DNA from: Spirochaetales bacterium
Lineage (GTDB): Bacteria > Spirochaetota > Spirochaetia > Treponematales > UBA12059
Assembly: GCA_016928955.1 (NCBI GenBank)
Contig: JAFGJV010000036.1
Span: 1-52,065 of the forward strand
Length of the DNA: 52,065 bases
Reading direction: 5' to 3'
In this document: positions 1 through 8,951 of the stretch, piece after piece
Numbering within the stretch: position 1 is the stretch's first letter
How the letters are laid out: every line of letters starts with the position of its first letter
Notes under the pieces: generated by a model
What the model saw: only the letters and a program-made list of their open reading frames with translations
The model's database searches: none
Told to the model about the DNA's origin: nothing
Made by a program: the position numbers and the translations under genes

Positions 1-226
1 CGAACTCATGACCTTCTATGAATCACGAGTTAAGCCTTATCTGTAAGATGGGCATAACGGGTTTACACAAAATACTTGACATGACCCGTGATCTTCGGAG
101 ATTAAATTCTTTGAGGGGGTATAATCATTGACATGGATCGGTCACGGCTGTCGTCTCGAATGCCAACACAAATGGTAACTTGACCATTAACGTGTGCAGC
201 GAGGGCAGCGCGTGGTAGGGCTTTCC
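1..226. other. Gene-poor left edge, possible gene remnant
   Basis: No complete gene is visible. The stretch is more AT-rich than what follows. A TATAAT hexamer lies at 120-125 and a TTGACA at 76-81, but they are not at promoter spacing. An open frame on the plus strand from 132 to the TAG at 216-218 reads like ordinary protein (it includes the string NANTNGNLTINVC), but it is preceded by an in-frame TGA at 129-131 and has no start codon. It may be the tail of a decayed gene or chance. Confidence 0.3.
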
Positions 227-721
227 TCAAGCGAGCCTTGAGAGCGCCCGCCGTATGTAAAACAGCCTGCACTTGATGGTCCCTTCCGGCTGGCCAAGCG
301 TTTTGGCCAGCTCGGATATGGGACGGCGCTCGCGGTAGAACAGGCGGTACAGCTCGCGGTCAGCCGGGCTCAAACCCTCAAGCATCAGGTCCACGCACAG
401 CCGCCGCCACTCCCCGTCCGGGCGGCCGTGCAGGGCCCGGTCGCTGGCGCAGTCGGCGGGCAGGGAGTCGCACAGCGCGTCCGCCTTCCGCACGCGCGAA
501 CGCGCCAGGTTCCTGGCTATGCCGTGCATCCAGGTGGACAGGCTGGAAGCGCCCCTGAACGAGCGCCTGGACAGCCAGGCCTCGGCCAGGGTGTCCTGGG
601 CAAGCTCCTCGGCCGCCTGCTCGTCGAGCAGCTCCTTCTTGAGCCACGCACACAGGCGGTCCACGCAGGACAGGGCGTCGGCCAGGAAGCGGCCGTCGTC
701 CGGCTCAGGCCCGGCCGGCAA
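227..721 (-). CDS. ECF-family RNA polymerase sigma factor
   Basis: A 164-residue sigma-70 family protein of ECF size. The N-terminal half has the region 2 pattern (EELAQDTLAEAWLSRRSF, then STWMHGIARNLARSRVR), and the C-terminal half has region 4 with a helix-turn-helix around PISELAKTLGQPEGTIKCRL. It would direct RNA polymerase to a dedicated set of promoters. The predicted start is a TTG at 721, which lies 17 bases inside the end of the upstream FliG-like gene, so the two are probably translationally coupled. No zinc-type anti-sigma gene is visible next to it, so the coupled FliG-like protein is the obvious candidate partner; that is inference. The start could be one or more codons further in. 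Confidence 0.85.
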   Translation of the reverse strand: MPAGPEPDDGRFLADALSCVDRLCAWLKKELLDEQAAEELAQDTLAEAWLSRRSFRGASSLSTWMHGIARNLARSRVRKADALCDSLPADCASDRALHGRPDGEWRRLCVDLMLEGLSPADRELYRLFYRERRPISELAKTLGQPEGTIKCRLFYIRRALSRLA

Positions 722-1331
722 GGTCCAGCACCTTCTCCGCGGTCAGGCCGGGCCGGTCGTGGCTGAGAACGCTGTCAAAGCCCTCCAGCGCCAGGTCCAG
801 GCGGCGTTCCTCGTCGGCCAGCATGGCGGCCTTCAGCTTTTCCAGCCTGATACGCGCCTGGAGGGGATCCGTCTGGTCCGCCACCAGGCGCAGGCCCAGG
901 CGGGTAAATGCGTCCGGGCAGGAATCGGACAAGGCCTGGATGTCGTCGTAGCGATCGCCGTCGACCATGCGGGCCAGATGGATAAAATTGGCCGCCTGCT
1001 CAAAGAGGCTAGACGGCCGGCTCAGGTACTCGGGCGTTGGCGGCTGGGCGGAGCCTTCCATGCGGTCAAAACGCTTAAGGAGGCGTTTGAACGTGGATAC
1101 GGCGCCGGCAATGGCCTGCGGGCCCAGGGTGCCCGCGTCCGACTCCATGTCTTGTTGCACGGCCTCGTACGCGCGCTTGGATATGTTCCGGTACAGGGCC
1201 TGGCGGGACTCGTCGTCCAGACCGACCAGGCAGGCAATGAAATCCCGGGTATCCACCTGCCGTATGGCCAGCTGGATGACGATGTTGTTGCGCTGGGTAT
1301 CTTCCAGGAACCGGCCAAGATTTTCTGACAT
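705..1331 (-). CDS. FliG C-terminal-domain-like protein
   Basis: This 208-residue protein opens with a segment closely resembling the C-terminal domain of the flagellar switch protein FliG: IQLAIRQVDTRDFIACL followed by YRNISKRAYEAVQQDM matches the FliG pattern of a VDxRD helix and an NMSKRA helix (roughly residues 17-70). The N and middle FliG domains are absent, and the remaining 110 or so residues are unfamiliar, helical and charged. It is therefore not a normal rotor FliG (about 330-345 residues). A good AAGGAGG site precedes the ATG. It overlaps the ECF sigma gene, suggesting a regulatory or structural partnership. FliG-C homology is seen directly; function is unknown. Confidence 0.65.
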   Translation of the reverse strand: MSENLGRFLEDTQRNNIVIQLAIRQVDTRDFIACLVGLDDESRQALYRNISKRAYEAVQQDMESDAGTLGPQAIAGAVSTFKRLLKRFDRMEGSAQPPTPEYLSRPSSLFEQAANFIHLARMVDGDRYDDIQALSDSCPDAFTRLGLRLVADQTDPLQARIRLEKLKAAMLADEERRLDLALEGFDSVLSHDRPGLTAEKVLDLAGRA

Positions 1332-1380
1332 GTCAACCTCCTTAGGTCTTGTCCCCGGCCGGGACCGACCTCAATCTATT

Positions 1381-1420
1381 GGGAACCCTCTAAAAACCCC
1401 ATGGTTATTAGAGGCTCCCT
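1381..1420 (+). repeat. Composite palindromic repeat, partial copy
   Basis: An imperfect inverted repeat: GGGAACCCTCTAAAAACC pairs with GGTTATTAGAGGCTCCC (1403-1419). It matches the A half of the composite elements near 35.2, 50.1 and 51.9 kb. The bases that follow (CCCTATTGTTTAG) resemble the left arm of the B half and then diverge, so the copy looks truncated. It sits in the 165-base gap between the divergent FliG-like and tldD genes, which otherwise holds little. Confidence 0.7.
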
Positions 1421-1496
1421 ATTGTTTAGTGCCCGTGGCCAGCCGGCAGGTTGAGAAAAAAACGCCGCGCTGGTATCGTTATGCGCCGGAGGCTTC

Positions 1497-2879
1497 ATGA
1501 AACACAGCGGCTTGGCCGATAGCGCCCGTCCCTTTGCCGAGTACACGGAAGTGCGGAGCCAGGAGAACCGGTCGTCACAAATCAGTTTATTGAACGGCGA
1601 CGTGGTGTCCAATGGCTCGGGTACGCAGTCCGGGGTGTCGGCCCGCGTGCACAAAAACGGCGTGTGGGGTTTCGCGTCGTCCCCCGAGAAGGACCGGGCC
1701 GCCCTGCGCTCGTGCGTGGAGCGGGCCACGGCCAATGCCCTGTTCCTGGCTTCCAAGGAGGGGCGCGACGCGGGGCTCCTGCCGTCCAGGCCCGGGACCG
1801 GGGACCACGACCTGGCCTCAGGCTCGCCTGGGCGGTCCAAGTCCGAGCTGGTTGAATTCATGCGCGACCTGGACGCGCACTGCGCCAAGAGCCTGCCGGG
1901 CCTGGCGTCCCGTTCGTTGGGCTTGAGCCGCCTGGACATGGAGAAAACCCTGGCCACGTCGGACGGGGCCGACTCCTGGTCGCTCATACCGCGTACCTTG
2001 ATTTTTGTGTCCCTGACCCTGGCCGCCAGGGGAGAGCCCATAGAGCTGTATGATGTGTTCGGCGGTCTGGGCAGCTTTGAGGACGTTTTTTCCGAGCCAT
2101 CAGCCCTGTACGGCCGCCTAGACCTGCTAGCCGAACGGCTCAGGCAAAAGGCCCGGGGCGTGTACGCCAAACCAGGTACCCATGACGTGATCCTGGACGC
2201 TGACCTGGCCGGCATCCTGGCCCATGAGGCCATAGGCCACACGGTGGAGGCCGACCTGGTGCTGGGCGGGTCTGTGGCGGCCGACTACCTGGGCCAGCCC
2301 GTGGCCAGTCCCCTCATCAGTCTTACGGATTTTGCGAACGACGCCCTAGGACGGCGCTGCCCGGTGCCCGTGTGGGTTGACGACGAGGGAATAGAGGCGC
2401 GGGACGCCGTGATCATAGACCGGGGGGTGCTTTCGTCGTACATGCACAACAAGGAGAGCGCCGCCCACTTCGGCGCCGAGCCCACGGGCAACGCGCGCGC
2501 GTACGGCTTTTCCGACGAGCCGATAATACGCATGCGGAACACGGCCATTCTGCCAGGGCAGAGCAGTCTGGAGGACATGATAGCCGGAGTGGACCGCGGC
2601 TACTACTTCCTGCGCCCGTCCAACGGCCAGGCGGATTCCACCAGCGAGTTCATGTTCGGCGTGACCATGGGCTACGAAATACGGGGCGGCAAGCTCGGCC
2701 CAGCGGTCAGGGACTGCACCGTATCCGGCGTGGCCTTTGACGTGCTCAAGACCGTGAGCGCCGTGTCGCGGGACATGAGCTGGACCGCCGCCGGCATGTG
2801 CGGCAAGAAGCAGTCCATACCGGTGGGCATGGGCGGCCCCGCCATACGCTGCAGGATGAACGTGGGAGGCCGGGCATGA
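1497..2879 (+). CDS. tldD: TldD family metallopeptidase
   Basis: A 460-residue TldD subunit of the TldD/TldE (PmbA) zinc metalloprotease, which in other bacteria trims unfolded or modified peptides in the cytoplasm. The catalytic HExxxH motif is visible as HEAIGH at residues 243-248, in the usual context (ILDADLAGILAHEAIGH), followed by the conserved glycine-rich C-terminal half (ending near GKKQSIPVGMGGPAIR). Length is typical. The stop overlaps the start of the next gene (ATGA), which encodes the partner TldE, so the two subunits are likely made in equal amounts. Upstream lies a palindromic repeat rather than a clear promoter. Confidence 0.95.
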   Translation: MKHSGLADSARPFAEYTEVRSQENRSSQISLLNGDVVSNGSGTQSGVSARVHKNGVWGFASSPEKDRAALRSCVERATANALFLASKEGRDAGLLPSRPGTGDHDLASGSPGRSKSELVEFMRDLDAHCAKSLPGLASRSLGLSRLDMEKTLATSDGADSWSLIPRTLIFVSLTLAARGEPIELYDVFGGLGSFEDVFSEPSALYGRLDLLAERLRQKARGVYAKPGTHDVILDADLAGILAHEAIGHTVEADLVLGGSVAADYLGQPVASPLISLTDFANDALGRRCPVPVWVDDEGIEARDAVIIDRGVLSSYMHNKESAAHFGAEPTGNARAYGFSDEPIIRMRNTAILPGQSSLEDMIAGVDRGYYFLRPSNGQADSTSEFMFGVTMGYEIRGGKLGPAVRDCTVSGVAFDVLKTVSAVSRDMSWTAAGMCGKKQSIPVGMGGPAIRCRMNVGGRA

Positions 2880-4201
2880 CGGATCGCGCAGACGGAATGG
2901 ACGTGGTACGGGCCGCGCTCAAGGAACTGAAGGACGCCGGCGCCGACCAGGCCGTGGCGTCGCTGACCCGGGGCGAGAAGAGCGAACTGAACGTGGACTC
3001 TGGCCGCATGAGCCTGTACCGGACCACGGCCAACGTGTCCATAGGCGTGATGGCCCTGGTCGGTTCGCGCAAGGGCTCGGTGTCCGTCAACGACGCGTCG
3101 CCGGAGGCCATACGCACGGCGGCCAAGGAAGCCGTGGCCACGGCCCGCGCCGGGCGGCCCGATCCGGCCAACGGGATATCCCCGGCCCGTGAGCTGGAGC
3201 GCTTCAGCCGCGGGCAGGACAAGCCGGATTCGGAGGCCATGTACGCTCGTCTGCGCGAATTCGTGGACTACGCCGGCCGAGAGTACCCGGACACCATGCT
3301 GGAGCAGTGCGTGCTGGACTTTGTGGCCGTGGATACGTTTTACGCCAACTCAAACGGCGCCGAATTCGCCGAGCGCGACGGCGCATACGACTTTTCCGCT
3401 ATGTTCACCACCAAGAAGGGCGGCCGCGCGTCCAGCTTCAACAGCTCGGGCGCCAGCCACCTGTCCCTGGACACTCCGCTTGCCCAATGGGGCACCCTGG
3501 ACAGGCTCATGCGCGAGTCGGCGGCCAGCCTGGACGCCCGGCCGGTGGACCGCGCCTTCAAGGGAGATCTCATACTGACGCCCGACTGCCTTGGGGATTT
3601 TCTGTCCTTCCTGGACGACGCGTATCTGGGCGACTACGCGCTGATCACCGGCAACTCGCCCTGGAAAAAGAAACTGGGCCGGCGCGTGCTGTCGCCCCTG
3701 GTTACCGTGCGCTCCGAACCTAACGGGCCGCGCGTCGAGCTGGGCTACGGCTACACGGGAGACGGTTTCCGGGCCGAGAACTGCTCCATCATAGAGGCCG
3801 GCCGCCTGGAAAGCTTCACCCTGGGCCTGTACGGATCCAACAAGACGGGCCTGCCGCGCTGTCCGTCGGGCGGCGGCGCCGTAATCATGGAGCCGGGCGG
3901 GACCCCGTATACCGACATGGTGGCGTCCGTTAAGCGCGGCATCGTCATGTCCCGCTTTTCCGGGGGCTCACCCTCTAAAAACGGGGACTTCTCCGGCGTG
4001 GCCAAGAACTCCTTCCTGGTGGAGGACGGCAGGATAATCCGCCCGCTGGCGGAGACCATGGTGGCCGGCAACCTGGCGCGCCTGTTCAACGACGTGCGGG
4101 CTGTGTCGAAGGAAACCGTGTCCTTTGGCTCAAGCATCCTGCCCTGGGTGCTCTGCGGCGGGGTGCACATATCCGGGGCGGTCAAGGGGAGGGGAGCGTG
4201 A
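2876..4201 (+). CDS. tldE: TldE/PmbA family partner subunit
   Basis: A 441-residue paralogue of TldD without the HExxxH motif, as expected for TldE/PmbA, the non-catalytic half of the heterodimer. Recognisable blocks include the N-terminal repeat-like domain (VASLTRGEKSELNVDSGRMS), the central DYALITGNSPWKKKLGRRVL and the glycine-rich stretch LYGSNKTGLPRCPSGGGAVI. The ATG at 2876 overlaps the tldD stop by four bases; an in-frame ATG further upstream lies inside tldD and would add unrelated residues. The stop overlaps the possible GTG start of the aminotransferase. Confidence 0.93.
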   Translation: MTDRADGMDVVRAALKELKDAGADQAVASLTRGEKSELNVDSGRMSLYRTTANVSIGVMALVGSRKGSVSVNDASPEAIRTAAKEAVATARAGRPDPANGISPARELERFSRGQDKPDSEAMYARLREFVDYAGREYPDTMLEQCVLDFVAVDTFYANSNGAEFAERDGAYDFSAMFTTKKGGRASSFNSSGASHLSLDTPLAQWGTLDRLMRESAASLDARPVDRAFKGDLILTPDCLGDFLSFLDDAYLGDYALITGNSPWKKKLGRRVLSPLVTVRSEPNGPRVELGYGYTGDGFRAENCSIIEAGRLESFTLGLYGSNKTGLPRCPSGGGAVIMEPGGTPYTDMVASVKRGIVMSRFSGGSPSKNGDFSGVAKNSFLVEDGRIIRPLAETMVAGNLARLFNDVRAVSKETVSFGSSILPWVLCGGVHISGAVKGRGA

Positions 4202-5334
4202 CCATGTTCCAGCCATTCGAGCTAGAGCGCTTCTTTGCCAAACACGAGTTCAGCGCCAAGTGGCTCCTCTGCTCGTCAGATTGCGAGACCTTCCCGGTCC
4301 GCGAGCTACTGGCCATGGACCCGGACGCCCTGGACCGGCTCCTGGACCTGCGCCTGGGCTACACGGAGACGCGGGGCGCGCCCAGCCTCCGGGCGTCCAT
4401 AGCGGACTTGTATGCCGGCCTGGGCGCCGACCAGGTGTTCGTGCACGCCGGCGCCGAGGAAGCCATCCTGAACCTGTTCATGGCCGAGCTTTCCCCGGGC
4501 GACACGGTGGTGGTCAACGCGCCGTGCTACCAGTCCCTGGGGGAGATACCGCGGGCCCTCGGTTGCCGGGTGGTGGACTGGAACCTGCGCGTGGACGGCC
4601 AGGGCGACGCGGCGCGCTGGACCCTGGATCCGGACGAACTGCCCGGCCTGTCGGGCGGCACGGCCAAGATCATCGTCCTCAACCTGCCGCACAATCCCAC
4701 GGGCGCCTTGCTCACGCGTGACGAGTTCGAGGCGGTGGTGACCTACGCCAGGCGCACCGGGGCCCTGCTTCTGGTGGACGAGGTGTACCGGCGCCTGGAG
4801 CGCGAGCAGGCGCGGCGCCTTCCGTCCGTGTGCGAGGTGTACGAGAACGGCGTGGCCCTGGACGTGCTGTCCAAGCACTCCGGCCTGGCCGGCCTCCGCG
4901 TGGGCTGGCTGGCGTCCAGGCGCGCCGACGTGCTGGACCGGGTGGCCGTGGTCAAGGACTACAACTCGATATGCTCGTCCGGACCCAGCGAGGTCCTGGC
5001 CGAAATAGCCCTCCGGAGCCTGGACCGCATCGTGGGCAGGAACCGCGCCCTGGTCGCCCGGAACCTGCTCGTGTTCGAGCGCTTTCTGGCCGAGCGGCCG
5101 GATTTTGCCGCCTGGGTCCGGCCCGAGGGAGGGTCCATAGGCTTTCCGCGCCTGGCCGACGGCTCGGACGCCGAAAGCCTGGCCGAGCGCCTGGTGGCTG
5201 AGGCGGGCGTCCTCATCCTGCCCGGCCGCTTTTACCGGTACGACCAGGCGCACTTCCGCGTTGGCTACGGCCGCGCCAATTTTCCTGACGCCCTGGAGCG
5301 CCTGGGCGACTGGCTGGACGGACGGAAGGACTGA
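4198..5334 (+). CDS. Class I/II PLP-dependent aminotransferase
   Basis: A fold-type I aminotransferase of about 378 residues. The lysine that would hold pyridoxal phosphate is K226 in SKHSGLAGLRVGW, preceded by the NLPHNPTG substrate/PLP motif and the LLVDEVYR aspartate loop. The substrate cannot be told from sequence. Two starts are possible: GTG at 4198, overlapping the tldE stop, or ATG at 4204; both follow a strong GGGGAGGGGAG site, and I give the longer form. It is the last gene of the tldD-tldE unit and converges on hslO with only 12 bases between them. A link to peptide processing by TldD/E is only contextual. Confidence 0.9.
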   Translation: MTMFQPFELERFFAKHEFSAKWLLCSSDCETFPVRELLAMDPDALDRLLDLRLGYTETRGAPSLRASIADLYAGLGADQVFVHAGAEEAILNLFMAELSPGDTVVVNAPCYQSLGEIPRALGCRVVDWNLRVDGQGDAARWTLDPDELPGLSGGTAKIIVLNLPHNPTGALLTRDEFEAVVTYARRTGALLLVDEVYRRLEREQARRLPSVCEVYENGVALDVLSKHSGLAGLRVGWLASRRADVLDRVAVVKDYNSICSSGPSEVLAEIALRSLDRIVGRNRALVARNLLVFERFLAERPDFAAWVRPEGGSIGFPRLADGSDAESLAERLVAEAGVLILPGRFYRYDQAHFRVGYGRANFPDALERLGDWLDGRKD

Positions 5335-5346
5335 ACGCCGGTTTTC

Positions 5347-6270
5347 TCAGGCCAGCATGCCCTTGATTTCAGCTTCCGTGAAGCTGTACACGGAGCCGCA
5401 GTTGTGGCAGGCAAGCTCGACGGGAAAGGGGCCGTTGGCCGCAAGGTCGTCCCGCTCGTCCTTGGGCAGGGCCCTGAGGAAGCCGGCCATGCGCTCCCTG
5501 TCGCACGGGCAGGAAAAGGCCAGGGGCCGCTCCTCAAGCAGGTTGAGGTCAAAGAAGGTGAAGAACCTGAAGGCCAGGTCCCGCCGGGAAACGCCTTCCG
5601 CAAAGGCGCTTCCCAGGCATGGCAGGCTGTACACCAGCCGCTCCACGCGCTCCAGCGCCTCGTCCGAGGCAAAGGGCAGGGCCTGGAGGTACAGACCGCC
5701 CGCTCCTATGACGCGCCCCTGCTTGTCCAGCCGAACGCCCAGGGTAAAGCTGGTTTTTATCTGCTCGGACGCGTGGAAGTACCAGGCCAGGTCCCGGGCC
5801 AGGTCGCCGGTTTTTGCCGCGGCGCTGCCCGTGAAGGGTTCGGTCCTGCCGGCCATGAAGCGGGTGACGGACAGGGTGCCCGGACCAACCAGCCCGGAGG
5901 TATCCAGGCTCTCCGGCGGGGCGTCCAGCTGGAAGGGCGACAAAAAAAGGCGGCCGCGCACCCCGCCGGCCGCCGTGCATTCAACCGCGTAGCCCTGGGC
6001 CTGACCCGAGCCGTCCGCGCGCACGGCCAGCCTGTCGTCGCCCTTGATCGTGACGGACAGAAGCCCGGCGGCCAGGTAGGCCTTGCCCAGCACCAGCGTT
6101 TCCAGCACGCCCAGACCGTGTGCGCGCCGCATGAGGGACAGCATCCTCGTGCCCGACGCCAGCGCGCCGCGGACGGAGTCGCCCTCAAGGGTGAATATGG
6201 TGATGCCGTCCGGGGGCAGCGATGCCAGGTGGCCCGCCTCGACGGGGTCGTCTATGACAGGTTCTATCAT
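5347..6270 (-). CDS. hslO: Redox-regulated chaperone Hsp33
   Basis: A 307-residue Hsp33, a cytoplasmic holdase switched on by oxidation when its zinc-binding cysteines form disulfides. The redox switch is intact: C254, C256, C288 and C291 form CxC-x31-CxxC (CPC and CHNC). The N-terminal substrate-binding domain has the family pattern of alternating sheets and helices, including GDDRLAVRADGSGQAQGY. Length is normal for the family. It is a single gene, convergent with the aminotransferase and divergent from the FecR-like gene. Confidence 0.95.
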   Translation of the reverse strand: MIEPVIDDPVEAGHLASLPPDGITIFTLEGDSVRGALASGTRMLSLMRRAHGLGVLETLVLGKAYLAAGLLSVTIKGDDRLAVRADGSGQAQGYAVECTAAGGVRGRLFLSPFQLDAPPESLDTSGLVGPGTLSVTRFMAGRTEPFTGSAAAKTGDLARDLAWYFHASEQIKTSFTLGVRLDKQGRVIGAGGLYLQALPFASDEALERVERLVYSLPCLGSAFAEGVSRRDLAFRFFTFFDLNLLEERPLAFSCPCDRERMAGFLRALPKDERDDLAANGPFPVELACHNCGSVYSFTEAEIKGMLA

Positions 6271-6467
6271 GGCGGTATCCTAGCCGGAACGCGTCGTGCG
6301 GGGAAAGCCCGCCAGGCCGGGTCCGTTCCGTCCGTGACATATCCTGGCCACAAAAATGGCGGCCGCGCTGTGATTTTGACCGGGTTCGGCGTATACTTTT
6401 CTGTGTGCCGGAACGCTTGTTTTGACGGCCGCAAGGCCGACCCTGCGCGCTCCGGGAAGGTGGAACA

Positions 6468-7268
6468 ATGTATAAGAAACGTATCGTTGCGTTCCTGGCT
6501 GCCCTCTTGCTGTTCGCGGCCGCGGTGGCCGCCCTGCCCGTGACCGTGGCCTTTGTGGACGGAACGGTTGAAGTCCAGAGCAAGGGAGCCTGGAAGGCCC
6601 TGGATTTTGGCGACAGCTTTGATTCCAGCCAGACCGTGCGCCTTGGGTCCAAGGCCGTGCTCGAGCTGTCCATACAGGGTGGCGACACCCTGGTGCTCGG
6701 GAATGCCGGCGTCTACGTGATAGACACCCTGATCAAGAAGAAGGCGCCAGCGGGCGTGGTGGCCACGGTCGCAGCCAAGCTCGAGAAGATAGCCAAGGGC
6801 GCCGGACAGGAAAGCACCGCCGGCGGCGTGCGGGCCGAGGACGTGAGCGACCTTGGCGCCGAGCTCCTGTGGGCTGGCGCCGGCAACGAGGCCGAGGCCA
6901 TGTACAACGCGGGCATCAACGCCTACGACGAGATGGATTATCCCCGGGCCTGGGAGCTGTGCCTGGAGGCCATCCGCATGTACAAGGAAGCGGCCGATCC
7001 GGCAGGCGCTGCCAGGGCGGCCTGGTACGCGTCCCTGTCCGGCCTTGCCTCAGGTTCGGGCGCCAAGGCCCTGTCCGCCCTCAGGCAAGCGTCTCCTGAT
7101 GACGCGGCCGCCCTGCGCGGATCCTACGTGCTTGCCCTGGCCACCCTGAACGCCCAGTACGGCAGTCCGGAGGAGGCCAAGACCCTGCTCAAGCATGCCC
7201 TGGACGAACACTGGTTTGACGATCCGTCCATGGAGCACGACGCCAGGAGTCTTCTGGCCGACCTGTAG
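6468..7268 (+). CDS. Secreted FecR-like / TPR protein
   Basis: A 266-residue protein with a clear signal peptide (basic MYKKR, then a hydrophobic run to about residue 22). Residues 25-90 resemble a FecR-type beta domain (VAFVDGTVEVQSKGAWKAL and QTVRLGSKAVLEL). The C-terminal half, from about residue 140, is helical with TPR-like periodicity (AMYNAGINAYDEMDYPRAWEL). It is likely periplasmic, possibly a scaffold; no enzymatic motif is seen. A TATACT at about 6392-6397 could be its -10 box. It is followed after 15 bases by tatD. Confidence 0.6.
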   Translation: MYKKRIVAFLAALLLFAAAVAALPVTVAFVDGTVEVQSKGAWKALDFGDSFDSSQTVRLGSKAVLELSIQGGDTLVLGNAGVYVIDTLIKKKAPAGVVATVAAKLEKIAKGAGQESTAGGVRAEDVSDLGAELLWAGAGNEAEAMYNAGINAYDEMDYPRAWELCLEAIRMYKEAADPAGAARAAWYASLSGLASGSGAKALSALRQASPDDAAALRGSYVLALATLNAQYGSPEEAKTLLKHALDEHWFDDPSMEHDARSLLADL

Positions 7269-7283
7269 TTTCCGGCGACCATC

Positions 7284-8078
7284 GTGCTGACGGACGCCCA
7301 CTTCCACGCCAACGACCTGGCCGCCGTCCAGCCGGACCTGGCCGGGTCGTACCGTTCCCTCGGCGTCCTGGGCGTGGCGTCCGTCCATGATCCGGCAGGG
7401 CTTCAAAGCTCCCGCCGCGCCATGGATGGCGCGGGAGCCTGGCTGGTGTCCGCCGGGGTGCATCCCCAGGCGCCCGATCCGGAATTGCTGCCGTTCGTGG
7501 AGGGGCTCGCCGAGTCCGGAGCCCTGGCGGCCGTGGGCGAATGCGGTTTTGACTTCTTTGGCGACCGTCCCGAACGCGTCCGCACCCCCGCCAACGAGGC
7601 TACCCAGCGTTGCGTGTTCGAGGCCCAGCTGGACCTGGCCACGCGCCACAGCCTGCCGGTCATCCTGCACCTGCGGCGCGCCAACGACATTGTGTTCGAG
7701 TACGCGCGGCGCCTGTCGGCCCTGCCCGCCGTGGTCTTTCATTCCTGGCCCGGTCCCCTCAACGAGGCCCGCGCGCTCCTGGAGCGCTGCCCGCGCTCGT
7801 TTTTCTCCTTCGGCGCATCCGTGCTCAACGGCAAGCGTTCGGCGGCGGAGTGCGCCGCGCTCCTGCCTGTGGGCCGCGTCCTTACGGAAAGCGACGCCCC
7901 GTTCCAGCCTCCGCGCGTTTCACCCCAGCCCCACGCCCCCCTGGCCAGGCAATACTCGACCTTTGCCGACATCCCCGCTATCATCGCGCGGATGGCCGGC
8001 TTGAGAGATATGGAGCCGGCCGAGTTGGAGAACAGGCTGTACGCCAATTTCACGGAGGCCTTTGGGCATGCCCTTTGA
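7284..8078 (+). CDS. TatD family metal-dependent DNase/hydrolase
   Basis: A 264-residue TIM-barrel hydrolase of the TatD family (3'-5' DNase, D-aminoacyl-tRNA deacylase-like fold). All expected metal ligands can be placed: H6 and H8 (DAHFH), E86 (GEC), H129, H153 and D204 (TESDAP). A GTG start at 7284 is used; it gives the family's usual N-terminus directly. The final bases overlap the start of the tcdA-like gene, so the two are co-transcribed. Members act in DNA repair and quality control in other bacteria; the substrate here is not known. Confidence 0.9.
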   Translation: MLTDAHFHANDLAAVQPDLAGSYRSLGVLGVASVHDPAGLQSSRRAMDGAGAWLVSAGVHPQAPDPELLPFVEGLAESGALAAVGECGFDFFGDRPERVRTPANEATQRCVFEAQLDLATRHSLPVILHLRRANDIVFEYARRLSALPAVVFHSWPGPLNEARALLERCPRSFFSFGASVLNGKRSAAECAALLPVGRVLTESDAPFQPPRVSPQPHAPLARQYSTFADIPAIIARMAGLRDMEPAELENRLYANFTEAFGHAL

Positions 8079-8907
8079 CGACAGAAGCAGGATACTCTTT
8101 GGCGAACAGGGGGCGCGCATTCTTGCATCGGCGCGGGTATGCGTGTGGGGTCTGGGCGGCGTTGGGGCCGCGGCCGCCATGGACCTGGTGCGCTCTGGCG
8201 TTGGCGGCATTGTGGCCGTGGACTTTGACCGGGTTGCCGAATCCAACCTCAACCGGCTGTACTTTGGCTACCGCGACACCGTGGACCTTCCCAAAACCGA
8301 CGCTTTTGCCTCTGCCGCAAGGCGCGTGAACCCGGACGTGGACATACGCCTGGTCGGGTCCCTGGTCCGCGGCGCCGCGGCCGCGGACAGCATACCCGCC
8401 GACTGCGACTTTCACCTGGACTGCATAGACAGCCTCAACCCCAAGGTCAACGTCTTGTCGGCTTTGCTTGAGCGGGACCTGCCCTTTGCCACCTGCATGG
8501 GCACCGCTGGCCGACTGGCGCCGGAACGCCTGCGCGTGGGCTCCCTGTGGGACAGTTCGGGCTGTCCCCTGGCCCAACGGGTGCGGCAGAGGCTCAGGCG
8601 CTTTGGCTGGGTTCGCCCGCCTTCGCGCCAGGAAAAGAGGGCCGCGTGGCTGGAACGCGCGCGCGCCCTGGAACAGGGCCTGGAACCGGAGGCCGGTCCG
8701 GGCACGCCGGCCCGTATCCTGGCCGTGTGGACGGACGAGCCTCCCGCTCCGCCGGCCCCGCCGCCTGACGGGCTCAGGGCAGGCCAGGTGGTGGACGGGG
8801 TGCGTATCCGTGTCGTCCAGGGGTCGGCACCTTTTGTGCCCCAGGCCGCCGGCCATATCATGGCCAGTCTGGCCGTACGGAGCCTTCTGGGCAAACCAGA
8901 CTGGTAA
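8068..8907 (+). CDS. TcdA-like ThiF/E1-family enzyme
   Basis: A 279-residue ThiF/MoeB/E1-like protein most similar in layout to TcdA (CsdL), the ATP-dependent dehydratase that makes cyclic t6A in tRNA. It opens with the family phrase RILFGEQGARIL, has the Rossmann motif GLGGVGAAAAMDLVRSG, then DFDRVAESNLNRLYF and the C-terminal acidic/proline linker. The ATG at 8068 has a GGAGG site nine bases upstream (8054-8058); a TTG at 8062 is too close to that site. No E1 zinc-binding CxxC pairs are seen, which fits TcdA. Assignment to TcdA rather than another ThiF-like enzyme is likely, not certain. Confidence 0.8.
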   Translation: MPFDDRSRILFGEQGARILASARVCVWGLGGVGAAAAMDLVRSGVGGIVAVDFDRVAESNLNRLYFGYRDTVDLPKTDAFASAARRVNPDVDIRLVGSLVRGAAAADSIPADCDFHLDCIDSLNPKVNVLSALLERDLPFATCMGTAGRLAPERLRVGSLWDSSGCPLAQRVRQRLRRFGWVRPPSRQEKRAAWLERARALEQGLEPEAGPGTPARILAVWTDEPPAPPAPPPDGLRAGQVVDGVRIRVVQGSAPFVPQAAGHIMASLAVRSLLGKPDW

Positions 8908-8951
8908 AGAAGCCCAGAGGAATACGGCGGCCGGAACGGCGGGGGCCTCCG

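Noticed and set aside
428-1500. Long plus-strand open frames opposite the sigma and FliG-like genes
   Set aside because: They have low-complexity, Q/G/R/H-rich products and follow the G+C-rich wobble pattern of the opposite strand; they are shadows.
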